Shown: positions 42,512 to 51,182, counted from the first letter of the stretch. The stretch: DNA of 64,000 nucleotides from Inquilinus sp052113205 (GCF_052113205.1 NZ_JBFRCU010000013.1:54291-118290); one strand, 5' to 3'. Made by a program: numbers and translations. The notes: generated by a model from the sequence alone, not told the origin.

Positions 42512-42839
42512 CGTTCCCGCTGCTCCTAACGATCACTCTTTACGCGTCCGGCATTTCTGACGCTTTACACGCCTGTATTGGGCGCCGGCCGTTCGATGCG
42601 GTCCTTTGTGAAGCAGNGCGAAGCGGGAATCAACAGTTTCTTCGCGGATCTACAAAGAAACTCTGTGCCATAATGGCAACATTGTGGTAGATCTGTCGCA
42701 CTTTTGGTGAAGGATCAAGTATAGATCCAGAAAATCATAATAGATACTTTACCCCCACTCAGGATCATCAAGATGAAATAAAAAAGGGCGACCGAAATTC
42801 GGCCGCCCTTTGGAGCAACGTCAGAATCGTACGATGATT
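42512..42839. other. A/T-rich promoter region of the MepK-like gene
   Basis: No gene. The stretch ~42640-42785 is strikingly A/T-rich for this genome (runs such as AAAATCATAATAGATACTTT and a GATAAATAAAAAA-like end), between the ldtD-like terminator and the MepK-like start. It is probably the promoter/regulatory region of the MepK-like gene on the minus strand. One ambiguous base at 42617. Confidence 0.5.
42779..42812 (-). terminator. Rho-independent terminator of the LdtD-like gene
   Basis: On the minus strand AAAGGGCGGCCG-AATTT-CGGTCGCCCTTT (one mismatch) is followed by TTTATTTC, a classic intrinsic terminator about 30 bp past the stop of the L,D-transpeptidase gene. Confidence 0.88.
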
Positions 42840-44528
42840 TCAGCGTGAAGATGCGAGTTGTTCGCGCCGGGTTTCACGGGCCTGGAGCGCTGCGATGACC
42901 TTGGCGTCGATGCCGTAGATGTCGTCGCGGAACGCCACCTCGCCGCTCCGATCGATCCAGGCGGTCTGGTAGACGAGGTAGAGCGGCATCGGAGCCGGCA
43001 GGTTGATCCGAGTCGTCGGGGTCCAGCTGCCCATCACCCGCTCCCGCCGCGCCGGCGACCAGTCGGACGATCCGTCGAGCAGATAGTCGGCCAGCCAGAT
43101 CGGATCCTGCAGCCGCACGCAGCCATGAGACAGGGCGCGGTTGGCGCGCTGGAAGTAGCTCTTCGACGGCGTGTCGTGGAGATAGACGCTCCAGTTGTTC
43201 GCCATCATGAACTTGACCTTGCCGAGGGCGTTGCCCGGCCCCGGATCCTGCCGGATGCGCAGCGACCGCATGGTGCCGGCGCCGACGCCGTTCCAATCGA
43301 CGTAACCGGCGCCCATCTCGCGCGAGCCGCCGCCCCAGCCGGAGAACAGCCGGTAGTTGCGGCTGGCGAGGTAGCCCGGATTGTTGCGCAGCTTCGGCAG
43401 GTACTCCTTGGCGGCGATCGAGGGCGGTATGGTCCAGGTCGGGTTGAACTCGAGATAGGTCAGCGCGCTGTTGAACAGCGGCGTCTGGTTCTTGGGCTGG
43501 CCGACCACGACGTCCATGGTCCGCACCAGCTGGCCGTCGGCGACGATGTCCATGGTGAAGCCGGCGATGTTGACCATCAGGTAGTCGGGGCCGAGGTCGT
43601 CCGGCAGCCAGCGCAGCCGCTCCATGCTGGCGACGATCTGGTTCATCCGCTCCGGCCCCTGCCGGTTCAGCATGGCCAGGGTGGCTCGGCCGAGGATGCC
43701 GTCCGGCTTCAGCCCGTGCTTGGTCTGGAACTGCTCGACCGCGGCCACCAGCTGCGGGTCGTACAGGTGGCTCCGGTCCGCGGGATCGCCGACCAGCTCG
43801 CCGGTGGCGGCCAGGCGGGCGCGCAGCACCGGCACCCGGTCGCTCTCCTCACCCGGGCGCACACTGTTGCCCGCCGGGATGGTCGGCCAGCCGGCCTCGG
43901 CCAGCGTCTCAAAGCCGCTCAACGAGCCTTTCAGCTGCTGGTATAGCGCATGCTTCGGCGCCAGATCGGCCAGGAACCGGTCGGGATCGGGCAGCATCGA
44001 CACGGCGGTGGCCAGGGCCGCCCGGTCGACCGGCTTCGGCGTGATGTCGAAGGTCGGGTCGACCTCGCGCGGCACCAGCCGGCCGGAATGCACGTCGACG
44101 CCATAGCGCATCACCGCGGCGCTGAGCAGAATCTCGGTCGCGACGACGTCGTCGGCATCGGCGGAGCGGATCAACTCCTCCAGTGCCTCGACATAATAGT
44201 CGGCCGGGACCAGACCTTNGTCGCGCGCCTTGGCCAGGCGCGCCAGGACCGGCCCGACGCGCGGATCGAGCCGCCCATCCATGTCGATCCACAGCGGGAA
44301 CCAGCCGCGGCCGGCATAGAGGTCGCGCACCTCGCGCGCCTTCAGCACCACGCCGCCGACGGTGATCGTGTCGCCGTCGCCGATCACCGCCTCGATGGCG
44401 GCGCGCGGGTCGGACAGGGAAGCGGTATCGAGCGACGCGGCCGCCGGCGTCAACCCGGCCTGTGCCGCAGCCGGCAAAGCCGCCGCGCCGAGCAGCAGGG
44501 ACAAAAGCGGGACAACGAAGCGTCGCAT
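42840..44528 (-). CDS. L,D-transpeptidase, YcbB/LdtD type
   Basis: 562 aa from the ATG at 44528; the frame runs further upstream without support. Signal peptide (VVPLLSLLLGAAALPAAAQA), an N-terminal scaffold domain (REVRDLYAGRGWFPLWI), a peptidoglycan-binding repeat (VAAVEQFQTKHGLKPDGILG), and the YkuD catalytic domain with RALSHGCVRLQDP: His468 and Cys470. Makes 3-3 cross-links between mDap residues of murein. The ambiguous base 44219 leaves one residue unknown. Its MepK-like partner follows, as in E. coli ycbB-ycbK. Confidence 0.93.
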   Translation of the reverse strand: MRRFVVPLLSLLLGAAALPAAAQAGLTPAAASLDTASLSDPRAAIEAVIGDGDTITVGGVVLKAREVRDLYAGRGWFPLWIDMDGRLDPRVGPVLARLAKARDXGLVPADYYVEALEELIRSADADDVVATEILLSAAVMRYGVDVHSGRLVPREVDPTFDITPKPVDRAALATAVSMLPDPDRFLADLAPKHALYQQLKGSLSGFETLAEAGWPTIPAGNSVRPGEESDRVPVLRARLAATGELVGDPADRSHLYDPQLVAAVEQFQTKHGLKPDGILGRATLAMLNRQGPERMNQIVASMERLRWLPDDLGPDYLMVNIAGFTMDIVADGQLVRTMDVVVGQPKNQTPLFNSALTYLEFNPTWTIPPSIAAKEYLPKLRNNPGYLASRNYRLFSGWGGGSREMGAGYVDWNGVGAGTMRSLRIRQDPGPGNALGKVKFMMANNWSVYLHDTPSKSYFQRANRALSHGCVRLQDPIWLADYLLDGSSDWSPARRERVMGSWTPTTRINLPAPMPLYLVYQTAWIDRSGEVAFRDDIYGIDAKVIAALQARETRREQLASSR

Positions 44529-44724
44529 CAATGGATCTCCAGCAATCTTCAGATACGTAGCGCGGTATGGGCCGCAGAGGAGTCCTTTTGGCGTGAAGCG
44601 ATCGTGAAAGTCACACAGCGTTGTTTTGATGCAACATATGCGTACAGTTTTACCGATGCGGATCGGGATCGGCGAAGCGGCTTTACCCTTCCCGCCCGCG
44701 GGCCGCCCGCTTAGGGTACGCACC

Positions 44725-46587
44725 ATGAACGCCGCCACGCCCCCTTCCGTCCTCGACGCCGCCAAGGGTCGTCATCCCTTGCGCTCGCTCGCCCCCTATC
44801 TCTGGCCGGTCGGTCAGCTGGAGATGCGGGCGCGGGTGGTGCTGGCGGTGGTGCTGCTGATCGCGGCCAAGGTCGCCAGCGTCTACACCCCGATCTTCTA
44901 CAAGGGCGCGATCGACGCCCTGTCGGTGAAGGGTGGGCTGCCGCTGATCCTGCCGGTCGGCATGATCCTGGCCTATGGCACGGCCCGGGTGCTGAGCCTG
45001 GCCTTCGGCGAGCTGCGCGACGCGATCTTCGCCAAGGTGGCCCAGCGCGCCATCCGCCGCACCGGCCTGGCCACCTTCCAGCACCTGCACGCCCTGTCGC
45101 TGCGCTTCCACCTGGACCGCCAGACCGGCGGCCTGTCGCGGGCGATCGAGCGGGGCAATGCGGCGATCGACACGCTGCTGCGCTTCATGCTGTTCAACAT
45201 CCTGCCGACGCTGGTCGAGATCCTGTTCGTCGTCGCCGTGCTGTGGTGGATCCTCGACCTGTGGTTCGCGCTGGTGACGCTGGCCACCGTCGCCCTCTAC
45301 CTCGCCTTCACCCTGTGGGTGACGGAATGGCGGACCAAATATCGCCGGCAGATGAACGAGACCGACCAGGAGGCCAACACCAAGGCGATCGACAGCCTGC
45401 TGAACTTCGAGACGGTCAAGTATTTCGGCAACGAGGGCCATGAGGCGCGGCGCTACGAGGCGTCGCTGATCCGCTACGAGCGGGCCGCGGTGCGCAGCCA
45501 GGTGTCGCTGTCGCTGCTGAACATCGGCCAGGCCGCAATCATCGCCATCGGCCTGACCGCGGTGATGTGGATGGCCGCGGCCGGCATCGTCGACGGCCGG
45601 CTGACGGTCGGCGACTTCGTGCTGGCCAACACCTATCTGATCCAGCTGTACCTGCCGCTGAACTTCTTCGGCTTCGTCTATCGCGAGGTGAAGCAGGCGC
45701 TGGTCGACATCGAGAAGATGTTCTCGCTGCTCGGCGTGCCGCAGGAGGTGACGGACGCGCCCGGCGCCCAGCCGCTCCAGGTCCAGGGCGGCACGGTCAG
45801 CTTCACCGATGTCGAGTTCGGCTACGACCCGCGCCGGACGATCCTGAAGGGCGTCACCTTCAGCGTGCCGGCCGGGCACACCGTCGCCATCGTCGGCCCG
45901 ACCGGGGCCGGCAAATCGACCATCAGCCGCCTGCTGTTCCGCTTCTACGACATCACCGCCGGGTCGGTGCGGATCGACGGCCAGGACATCCGCGACATCA
46001 CCCAATCCAGCCTGCGCGCCGCCATCGGCATCGTCCCGCAGGACACGGTGCTGTTCAACGACACCATCCGCTACAACATCGCCTATGGCCGGCCGGGGGC
46101 GAGCGACGAGGAGGTCGAGGCCGCCGCCCGGATGGCGCGCATCCATGACTTCGTGCTGCGCCTGCCCGACGGCTACGAGACCAAGGTCGGCGAGCGCGGG
46201 CTGAAGCTGTCGGGCGGCGAGAAGCAGCGCGTGGCGATCGCCCGCACCATCCTGAAGGACCCGGCAATCCTGCTGTTCGACGAGGCGACCTCGGCGCTCG
46301 ACACCAACACCGAGCGCGAGATCCAGGCCAATCTGCGCGAGGTCAGCCGCGGCAAGACCACGCTGGTGATCGCGCACCGCCTGTCGACCGTGATCGACGC
46401 CGACGAGATCATCGTCCTGGCCGACGGCCGTATCGCCGAGCGCGGCAGCCACGCCCAGCTGCTGGCCGAGGACGGCCGCTATGCCGAGATGTGGCGCCGG
46501 CAGCAGGAGGCAGCCGAGCGCGGCGAGCTGGTCACGCCGGACCGGCCGAACCGCGACCCGGAGATGGTCGAAGCCGTGGTGTCGTGA
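44725..46587 (+). CDS. Atm1/HMT1-type ABC exporter (half transporter)
   Basis: 620 aa. Six-helix transmembrane domain (~40-340) and ATP-binding domain with Walker A IVGPTGAGKSTISR, Q-loop GIVPQDTVLFND, signature LKLSGGEKQRVAIA, Walker B ILLFDEATSALD and H-loop VIAHRLSTV. Family features (ETVKYFGNEGHEARRY; FNIL and QLYLPLNFFG) match mitochondrial Atm1/HMT1 and its alphaproteobacterial relatives, which export glutathione-derived or iron-sulfur-related compounds. It works as a dimer in the inner membrane. Its 3' end overlaps the convergent PhyH gene by 56 bp. Confidence 0.93.
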   Translation: MNAATPPSVLDAAKGRHPLRSLAPYLWPVGQLEMRARVVLAVVLLIAAKVASVYTPIFYKGAIDALSVKGGLPLILPVGMILAYGTARVLSLAFGELRDAIFAKVAQRAIRRTGLATFQHLHALSLRFHLDRQTGGLSRAIERGNAAIDTLLRFMLFNILPTLVEILFVVAVLWWILDLWFALVTLATVALYLAFTLWVTEWRTKYRRQMNETDQEANTKAIDSLLNFETVKYFGNEGHEARRYEASLIRYERAAVRSQVSLSLLNIGQAAIIAIGLTAVMWMAAAGIVDGRLTVGDFVLANTYLIQLYLPLNFFGFVYREVKQALVDIEKMFSLLGVPQEVTDAPGAQPLQVQGGTVSFTDVEFGYDPRRTILKGVTFSVPAGHTVAIVGPTGAGKSTISRLLFRFYDITAGSVRIDGQDIRDITQSSLRAAIGIVPQDTVLFNDTIRYNIAYGRPGASDEEVEAAARMARIHDFVLRLPDGYETKVGERGLKLSGGEKQRVAIARTILKDPAILLFDEATSALDTNTEREIQANLREVSRGKTTLVIAHRLSTVIDADEIIVLADGRIAERGSHAQLLAEDGRYAEMWRRQQEAAERGELVTPDRPNRDPEMVEAVVS

Positions 46588-47446
46588 CGATGACCGCCGA
46601 CCCGGCCTTACCCAGTCGCGAGGCGGCTGGCGGGCGGGCGGTGCCGCGCATCAGGATCTGCTGGTGGGTGCCGGTGACCTGGGCGTGGAAGGCCAGCGCG
46701 GCCTCGGACAGGTCGGAATCCGGCCGCTGCTCCGGCTCGAAATTGTGGAACTCGTCGACGCCGCGGACCAGGGTCGCGGCGTCATGGGTGCCGACGACCT
46801 GGCGCACATGGGTGGGCAGGTAGCGGATGGCGAAGCCGATGCGGCGCTTGCCCGACGGGTTCGGGTCCGAGCCGTGGATCAGCCGGACATGATGCAGCGA
46901 CATCTCGCCGGGCTGCAGTTCGAGCATCCGCGCCTTCGCCTCGTCGACCTCGACCGCGATCTCCTGGCCGCGTGACAGCAGGTTGTTGGCGGCGAAGGTG
47001 TCGCGATGCGGCACCTGGTCCAGCAGATGGCTGTCCGGGATCACCCGCATCGCGCCGTTCTCGGCCGTGCTCTCGGACAGCGCCACCCAGGCGGTGACGA
47101 TGTCGGCCGGGTCGAGGCCCCAATAGGTCGAATCCTGGTGCCAGGAGACGAAGCCGGGATCGCGCGGCTCCTTGATGAAGAAGCTCGAGCCCCAGACCAG
47201 GATGTTCGGGCCGATGATATCCTCGACCGCGTCGAGGATGGCGGGGTGGCGGATCAGCCGGTCCAGCCAGGTGAACAGCAGATGGCTCTTGTGGCGCATC
47301 GGCNCCTTCAACGTCCCGTGCACGCCCTCATGCGCTTCGAGATGGCGGCGGATCTGCGTCGCTTCTTCGGCCGGCATCACCCGGATCGGCGCGACATAGC
47401 CGTGCGTGCGGTAATGCTCCACCGCGGCCGGGGACAGCATCTTCAT
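46532..47446 (-). CDS. Phytanoyl-CoA dioxygenase (PhyH)-family protein
   Basis: 304 aa from the ATG at 47446, preceded by GGAGGAG. Fe(II)/2-oxoglutarate dioxygenase fold: the metal HxD is in FVSWHQDSTYW, the distal His in LHHVRLIHGSDPN and the 2-oxoglutarate Arg in KRRIGFAIRYLP. The family hydroxylates diverse small molecules; substrate unknown. Divergent from an IclR regulator that probably controls it. The C-terminal ~30 residues run over the end of the ABC exporter gene (56 bp antisense overlap) and may be a tail added by loss of an earlier stop. Ambiguous base at 47304. Confidence 0.9.
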   Translation of the reverse strand: MKMLSPAAVEHYRTHGYVAPIRVMPAEEATQIRRHLEAHEGVHGTLKXPMRHKSHLLFTWLDRLIRHPAILDAVEDIIGPNILVWGSSFFIKEPRDPGFVSWHQDSTYWGLDPADIVTAWVALSESTAENGAMRVIPDSHLLDQVPHRDTFAANNLLSRGQEIAVEVDEAKARMLELQPGEMSLHHVRLIHGSDPNPSGKRRIGFAIRYLPTHVRQVVGTHDAATLVRGVDEFHNFEPEQRPDSDLSEAALAFHAQVTGTHQQILMRGTARPPAASRLGKAGSAVIVTTPRLRPSPGRGSAGPA

Positions 47447-47514
47447 GGCGGCTCCTCCGACGTCGGGCATCTTTGCGATGTTCCAGTTTTATTAATGCAG
47501 TTATGATTTCAAAT

Positions 47515-48315
47515 ATGGAAAACCATACGAGATGGGATGTCAACGCCGACGACCGGGACGGCGCCAAGCCGGGCGCCCCGGCGCTGGAGAAGGGGCTGGA
47601 CCTGCTGGAGGCGCTGGCGGCCGAGCCCGGCGGCATCAACCAGAAGTCCCTGGCGGCCCGGGTCGGCCGGTCGGTCGGCGAGATCTTCCGCATGCTCGGC
47701 GTGCTGGAGCGCCGCGGCTATGTCGCCCGCGACCCGAAGACCGGCGAGTACCGGCTGACGCTGCGGCTGTTCCAGCTCGGCACCCAGCATCCGCCGACCC
47801 GCCGGCTGCAGCAGGCGGCGCTGCCGATCATGGAAGGCCTCGCCGCCCAGGTCGGGCTGGCCTGCCATCTCAGCATGGCCAGCGGCGAACATTTCCTGAT
47901 CCTGGCCCAGGCCGAGCCGGACCGGCCGATGGGCTGGACCGTGAAGCTCGGTGCGGTCTTCCCGTTGTCGATGCACCTGGTCTCCGCCCGCATCCTGACC
48001 GCCTTCCAGCGCGACCCGCGGCGCGGTGAGATGGTGCGGATCATGGCGCAGCGGGACGAACTGCCGGTCGAAGACATCCTGGCGCGGCTGGAGGGCATCG
48101 CCGCGGCGGGCCATGACATGGCGCCGAGCGAGACGGCACCGGGCCTGACCGACATGAGCGCGCCGGTGCTCGACCCTTCGGGGCTGGCGGTCGCCGCGCT
48201 GACCCTGCCCTTCCTGCCGCAGCGGGGGAACACGATCTCCCCGGCGGACGCCCTGGCGGCACTTCAGGACGCCGCCGCCCGCATCTCGGAGCAGATCGGC
48301 GGAGCGGCCGGCTGA
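47515..48315 (+). CDS. IclR-family transcriptional regulator
   Basis: 266 aa from the ATG at 47515 (in-frame ATGs at 47473 and 47503 are alternatives; none has a strong ribosome-binding site). Winged helix with LEKGLDLLEALAAEPGGINQ and GRSVGEIFRMLGVLERRGYV, then the effector domain (ACHLSMASGEHFLILAQ; AVFPLSMHLVSARILTAF). Divergent from the PhyH gene across an A/T-rich ~70 bp region (ATGTTCCAGTTTTATTAATG), the likely shared operator. Confidence 0.92.
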   Translation: MENHTRWDVNADDRDGAKPGAPALEKGLDLLEALAAEPGGINQKSLAARVGRSVGEIFRMLGVLERRGYVARDPKTGEYRLTLRLFQLGTQHPPTRRLQQAALPIMEGLAAQVGLACHLSMASGEHFLILAQAEPDRPMGWTVKLGAVFPLSMHLVSARILTAFQRDPRRGEMVRIMAQRDELPVEDILARLEGIAAAGHDMAPSETAPGLTDMSAPVLDPSGLAVAALTLPFLPQRGNTISPADALAALQDAAARISEQIGGAAG

Positions 48316-48324
48316 GGCGCCGTT

Positions 48325-48639
48325 TCAGCCTTCTTGCCTGGCCTTGGCCAGCCGCGCGCTTTCCCGCTTCAGCGGGCGGCTGACCGGGCAGACCTCCTGG
48401 ACAAAGCCGTTCAGCGTGTTGGCCAGGTTGTCCTGCAGCAGCCGGTAATAGACGTACTGACCGCGCTTCTCGCCGGCGATCAGCCCCGCGGCCTCGAGCA
48501 CGCTGAGATGTTGCGAGATCGACGGCTTCGACATCTCGAAGCGCGATGCGATCTCGCCCGCGCTCAGCTCGGCATGGGCGAGATAGGCCAGGATCTTCCG
48601 GCGGGGGGCCGAGGCCAGGGCTTCGAAGACACGCTGCAT
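48325..48639 (-). CDS. ArsR/SdpR-family repressor
   Basis: 104 aa. Winged helix-turn-helix: RRKILAYLAHAELSAGEIAS, then FEMSKPSISQHLSVLEAAGLI and the wing EKRGQYVYYRL. No ArsR-type Cys metal site is seen (one Cys near the C-terminus, VCPVSR), so it may be a non-metal member like SdpR. It is divergent from the desaturase gene; the shared gap holds a perfect palindrome and a second partial one, which are its probable operators. Confidence 0.93.
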   Translation of the reverse strand: MQRVFEALASAPRRKILAYLAHAELSAGEIASRFEMSKPSISQHLSVLEAAGLIAGEKRGQYVYYRLLQDNLANTLNGFVQEVCPVSRPLKRESARLAKARQEG

Positions 48640-48670
48640 GAGTCATCCTGCCGGCCAGGCCGGCGCAGTA

Positions 48671-48729
48671 TTTAGGCAGTTAACTAACCATTGACAGATT
48701 GGTCGCCATACAGTTAGGTAAATACCTAA
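48671..48729 (+). promoter_or_regulatory. Desaturase promoter with ArsR-type operators
   Basis: A -35 box TTGACA is at 48691-48696. A perfect palindrome TTAGGTA-AA-TACCTAA lies at 48714-48729, covering the expected -10 region, and an imperfect second site (TTTAGGCAGTTAACTAA, 48671-48687) lies upstream. The layout fits repression of the desaturase by the divergent ArsR protein, with autorepression. Confidence 0.75.
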
Positions 48730-48772
48730 ATACAGAACCTCAGCGCACGGTGCAACCCTGCTGGAGGATCCA

Positions 48773-49690
48773 ATGGCCTGCGTCTCCACCACCCGGATGA
48801 TCGCCGATGCCGACAGCAGCGCCGTGCACGGCCGGGTGGAATGGGCGCCGGCCCGGTCGCTGTGGACCGGCGGCATGACCGCCGCGGCACTCGGCCTCGC
48901 CCCCTTTGCCACCAGTTGGAGCGCGGTGGGGCTGTTCGTCGCCACCACCGCCGTCACCATCTGCGCCGGCCATTCCGTCGGCATGCACCGACTGCTGATC
49001 CATCGCAGCTTCGCGGCACCGCTGTGGCTGGAGCATCTGCTGGTCACTCTCGGCACGCTGGTCGGCATGGCCGGGCCGATCGGTATGATGCGGCTTCACG
49101 ACACCCGCGACTGGGCGCAGCGCCAGGCGGAATGCCACGACCTGCACGCCCATCGCGCCGGGATGCTGCGCGACGCCTGGTGGCAGATGCATTGCCGGCT
49201 GGTGCTCGACCGCCCGCCCCGCTTCGCGCCGGAGCAGCGGGTGCTGCAGGATCGCTTCTACCGGATCCTGGAGCGCAGCTGGATGTTGCAGCAGCTGCCC
49301 TGGGCCGTCCTATTCTGGAGCATCGGCGGCCTGCCCTGGCTGGTCTGGGGCGTGCCGATGCGGGTGGCGGTGTCGCTGACCGGGCACTGGCTGGTCGGAC
49401 ACTTCGCCCATCGTAACGGCGACCAGGGCTGGCGGGTCGAGGGCGTGGCGGTGCAGGGCTTCAACATCCGCTACTGCAGCCTGGTCACCTTCGGCGAGTC
49501 CTGGCACGGCAACCACCATGCCTTCCCGGACTCAGCCCGCCTCGGCGTCGAGCCGGGCCAGGCCGACCCCGGCTGGTGGCTGCTGCGCGGGCTGGAGCGG
49601 CTCGGCCTGGTCCGCGACCTGAAGCAGCCCGCCGACCTGCCGCCACGGCTGGGATTGCGGCGGGTGCAGCCGCAGCCGGTCGCGGGCTGA
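48773..49690 (+). CDS. Acyl-CoA desaturase-like membrane protein with altered His box 2
   Basis: 305 aa, ATG with GGAGG upstream. Membrane fatty-acid desaturase fold with hydrophobic segments at ~30-50, 55-75 and 175-205. His box 1 is GMHRLLIHRSF (HRxxxHR, intact) and box 3 is ESWHGNHHAFPDSAR (HxxHH, intact). The usual box 2 (HRxHH) is replaced by RLHDTRDWAQRQAECHDLHAH. It may desaturate or otherwise oxidise acyl chains with a modified di-iron site. Controlled by the divergent ArsR-family gene. Confidence 0.85.
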   Translation: MACVSTTRMIADADSSAVHGRVEWAPARSLWTGGMTAAALGLAPFATSWSAVGLFVATTAVTICAGHSVGMHRLLIHRSFAAPLWLEHLLVTLGTLVGMAGPIGMMRLHDTRDWAQRQAECHDLHAHRAGMLRDAWWQMHCRLVLDRPPRFAPEQRVLQDRFYRILERSWMLQQLPWAVLFWSIGGLPWLVWGVPMRVAVSLTGHWLVGHFAHRNGDQGWRVEGVAVQGFNIRYCSLVTFGESWHGNHHAFPDSARLGVEPGQADPGWWLLRGLERLGLVRDLKQPADLPPRLGLRRVQPQPVAG

Positions 49691-49711
49691 TCTCGACAAC
49701 AGGAGGGGGCC

Positions 49712-50149
49712 ATGCCGTTTGCCTGGATCACGGCCATTCTTCTCGGCGCATTGGTGCCGGCCGCGATCTCTTCGGCAGCGGTGCAGATGATCGTGATGTT
49801 GCCCGTCGCATTCGTTTTCGCGCTTGGCCATGCACTCATCTTGGGCCTGCCGATCGCGCTTATCTATCGCGCGAAGCGCTGGCAATGGCCCGGCCTCGCC
49901 GTCGCGACGGGGTTCCTCATAGGGGTGATCCCGATCGGTATCTTCACCTGGCCGGTCAGGCGTTCGCCAGGCTCTACGGCATGGGCCAATGGCGTCCTCG
50001 TCAGCGTCGATGGCATCCCCACCCTGGTCGGTTGGCTGGATTTCCTCCGCTTCCTGGGTATGTTCGGAGCTCTCGGCGCCTCCGGGGCGCTGGCCTTCTG
50101 GCTGACCCTGCGCTGGACCGGCGCCCTCGATGAGCCGTCCTCCGAATAG
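49712..50149 (+). CDS. Small integral membrane protein, unknown function
   Basis: 145 aa with three or four membrane segments: AWITAILLGALVPAAISSAA, IVMLPVAFVFALGHALIL, WPGLAVATGFLIGVIPIGIF and FLRFLGMFGALGASGALAF. Charged residues are few and no family is recognised. It begins 21 bp after the desaturase stop (GGAGGGGGCC upstream), so it may share its transcript. Confidence 0.6.
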   Translation: MPFAWITAILLGALVPAAISSAAVQMIVMLPVAFVFALGHALILGLPIALIYRAKRWQWPGLAVATGFLIGVIPIGIFTWPVRRSPGSTAWANGVLVSVDGIPTLVGWLDFLRFLGMFGALGASGALAFWLTLRWTGALDEPSSE

Positions 50150-50207
50150 GCATGCCCGGCCAAATCGCCTAGCCTTCCAGATGCAGAATCAATGCGAGGG
50201 ATTGCGG

Positions 50208-51182
50208 GTGACGGCGGAGACGGTCGAGGGCATGGCGGCGCGGATCCGGGGCGGCGATCGCCGGGCCCTGGCCCGCGCCATCACCCTGGTCGAATCCCGC
50301 CGCGCCGACCACCGCGAGCGCGCCGAGGCGCTGCTGGAGGCTCTGGCCCCCGCCGCCGGCGGCGCCGTGCGGATCGGCATCTCCGGCCCGCCCGGCGTCG
50401 GCAAGTCGACCTTCATCGAGGCCTTCGGCCTGCACCTGACCGGCCGGGGCCACCGCGTCGCGGTGCTGGCGGTCGACCCGTCGTCGCAGCGCTCCGGCGG
50501 CTCGATCCTGGGCGACAAGACGCGGATGGAGCTGCTGACCCGCGACCCCGCCGCCTTCATCCGCCCCTCCCCGGCCGGCTCCACTTTGGGCGGGGTTGCG
50601 CGGCGCACCCGCGAGACCCTGCTGCTGTGCGAGGCCGCCGGCTACGACGTGATGATCGTCGAGACCGTCGGCGTCGGCCAGTCCGAGACCGCGGTGGCGC
50701 AGATGGTCGACGTCTTCGTGCTGCTGCTGCTGCCCGGCGCCGGCGACGAGCTGCAGGGCATCAAGCGCGGTATCGTCGAGGTCGCCGACATCCTGGTGGT
50801 GAACAAGGCCGACGGCGACCGGAAGGGCGCCGCCAACCATGCCGCCGCCGAATATCGCCACGCTTTGGCGCTGCTGCGCGGGACCGGCGGCTGGACCCCG
50901 CCGGTGCTGCAATGCTCGGCGCTGGAGAATCGCGGCATCGACACTGTCTGGGACACCATCGAGTCTTTTCGCGCGCAGATGGGCGACGCCCTGGCCGAAC
51001 GCCGCGCCGAGCAGGCCCGGTCCTGGCTGTGGCGCGAGCTCGGCGACGGCCTGCTGGACGCGCTGCGCGGCCATCCTTCGGTGGCCAGGGCCCTGCCGGC
51101 GCTGGAAGCCGAGGTCGCCGCCGGCCGCCTGCTGCCGACCGCCGCGGCGCGCCGGCTGCTGGAGCGGTTTCTCGGGGGCTGA
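50208..51182 (+). CDS. meaB: MeaB-type GTPase (methylmalonyl-CoA mutase chaperone)
   Basis: 324 aa from the GTG at 50208, with GAGG eight bases before it; an ATG at 50181 is the alternative. P-loop GTPase of the ArgK/MeaB group: Walker A ISGPPGVGKSTFIE, VLAVDPSSQRSGGSILGDKTRM, IVETVGVGQSE (Walker B-like) and VVNKADGD for guanine. Loads or protects adenosylcobalamin in methylmalonyl-CoA mutase. The mutase gene is not in the window. Confidence 0.9.
   Translation: MTAETVEGMAARIRGGDRRALARAITLVESRRADHRERAEALLEALAPAAGGAVRIGISGPPGVGKSTFIEAFGLHLTGRGHRVAVLAVDPSSQRSGGSILGDKTRMELLTRDPAAFIRPSPAGSTLGGVARRTRETLLLCEAAGYDVMIVETVGVGQSETAVAQMVDVFVLLLLPGAGDELQGIKRGIVEVADILVVNKADGDRKGAANHAAAEYRHALALLRGTGGWTPPVLQCSALENRGIDTVWDTIESFRAQMGDALAERRAEQARSWLWRELGDGLLDALRGHPSVARALPALEAEVAAGRLLPTAAARRLLERFLGG

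Noticed and set aside
44683..46452. A 589-codon open frame opposite the Atm1-type exporter
   Set aside because: Antisense shadow of a gene with all ABC motifs intact.
48325..48639. Arsenic- or metal-sensing ArsR
   Set aside because: No Cys or His metal motif in the recognition helix or at the ends and no metal-resistance gene nearby.
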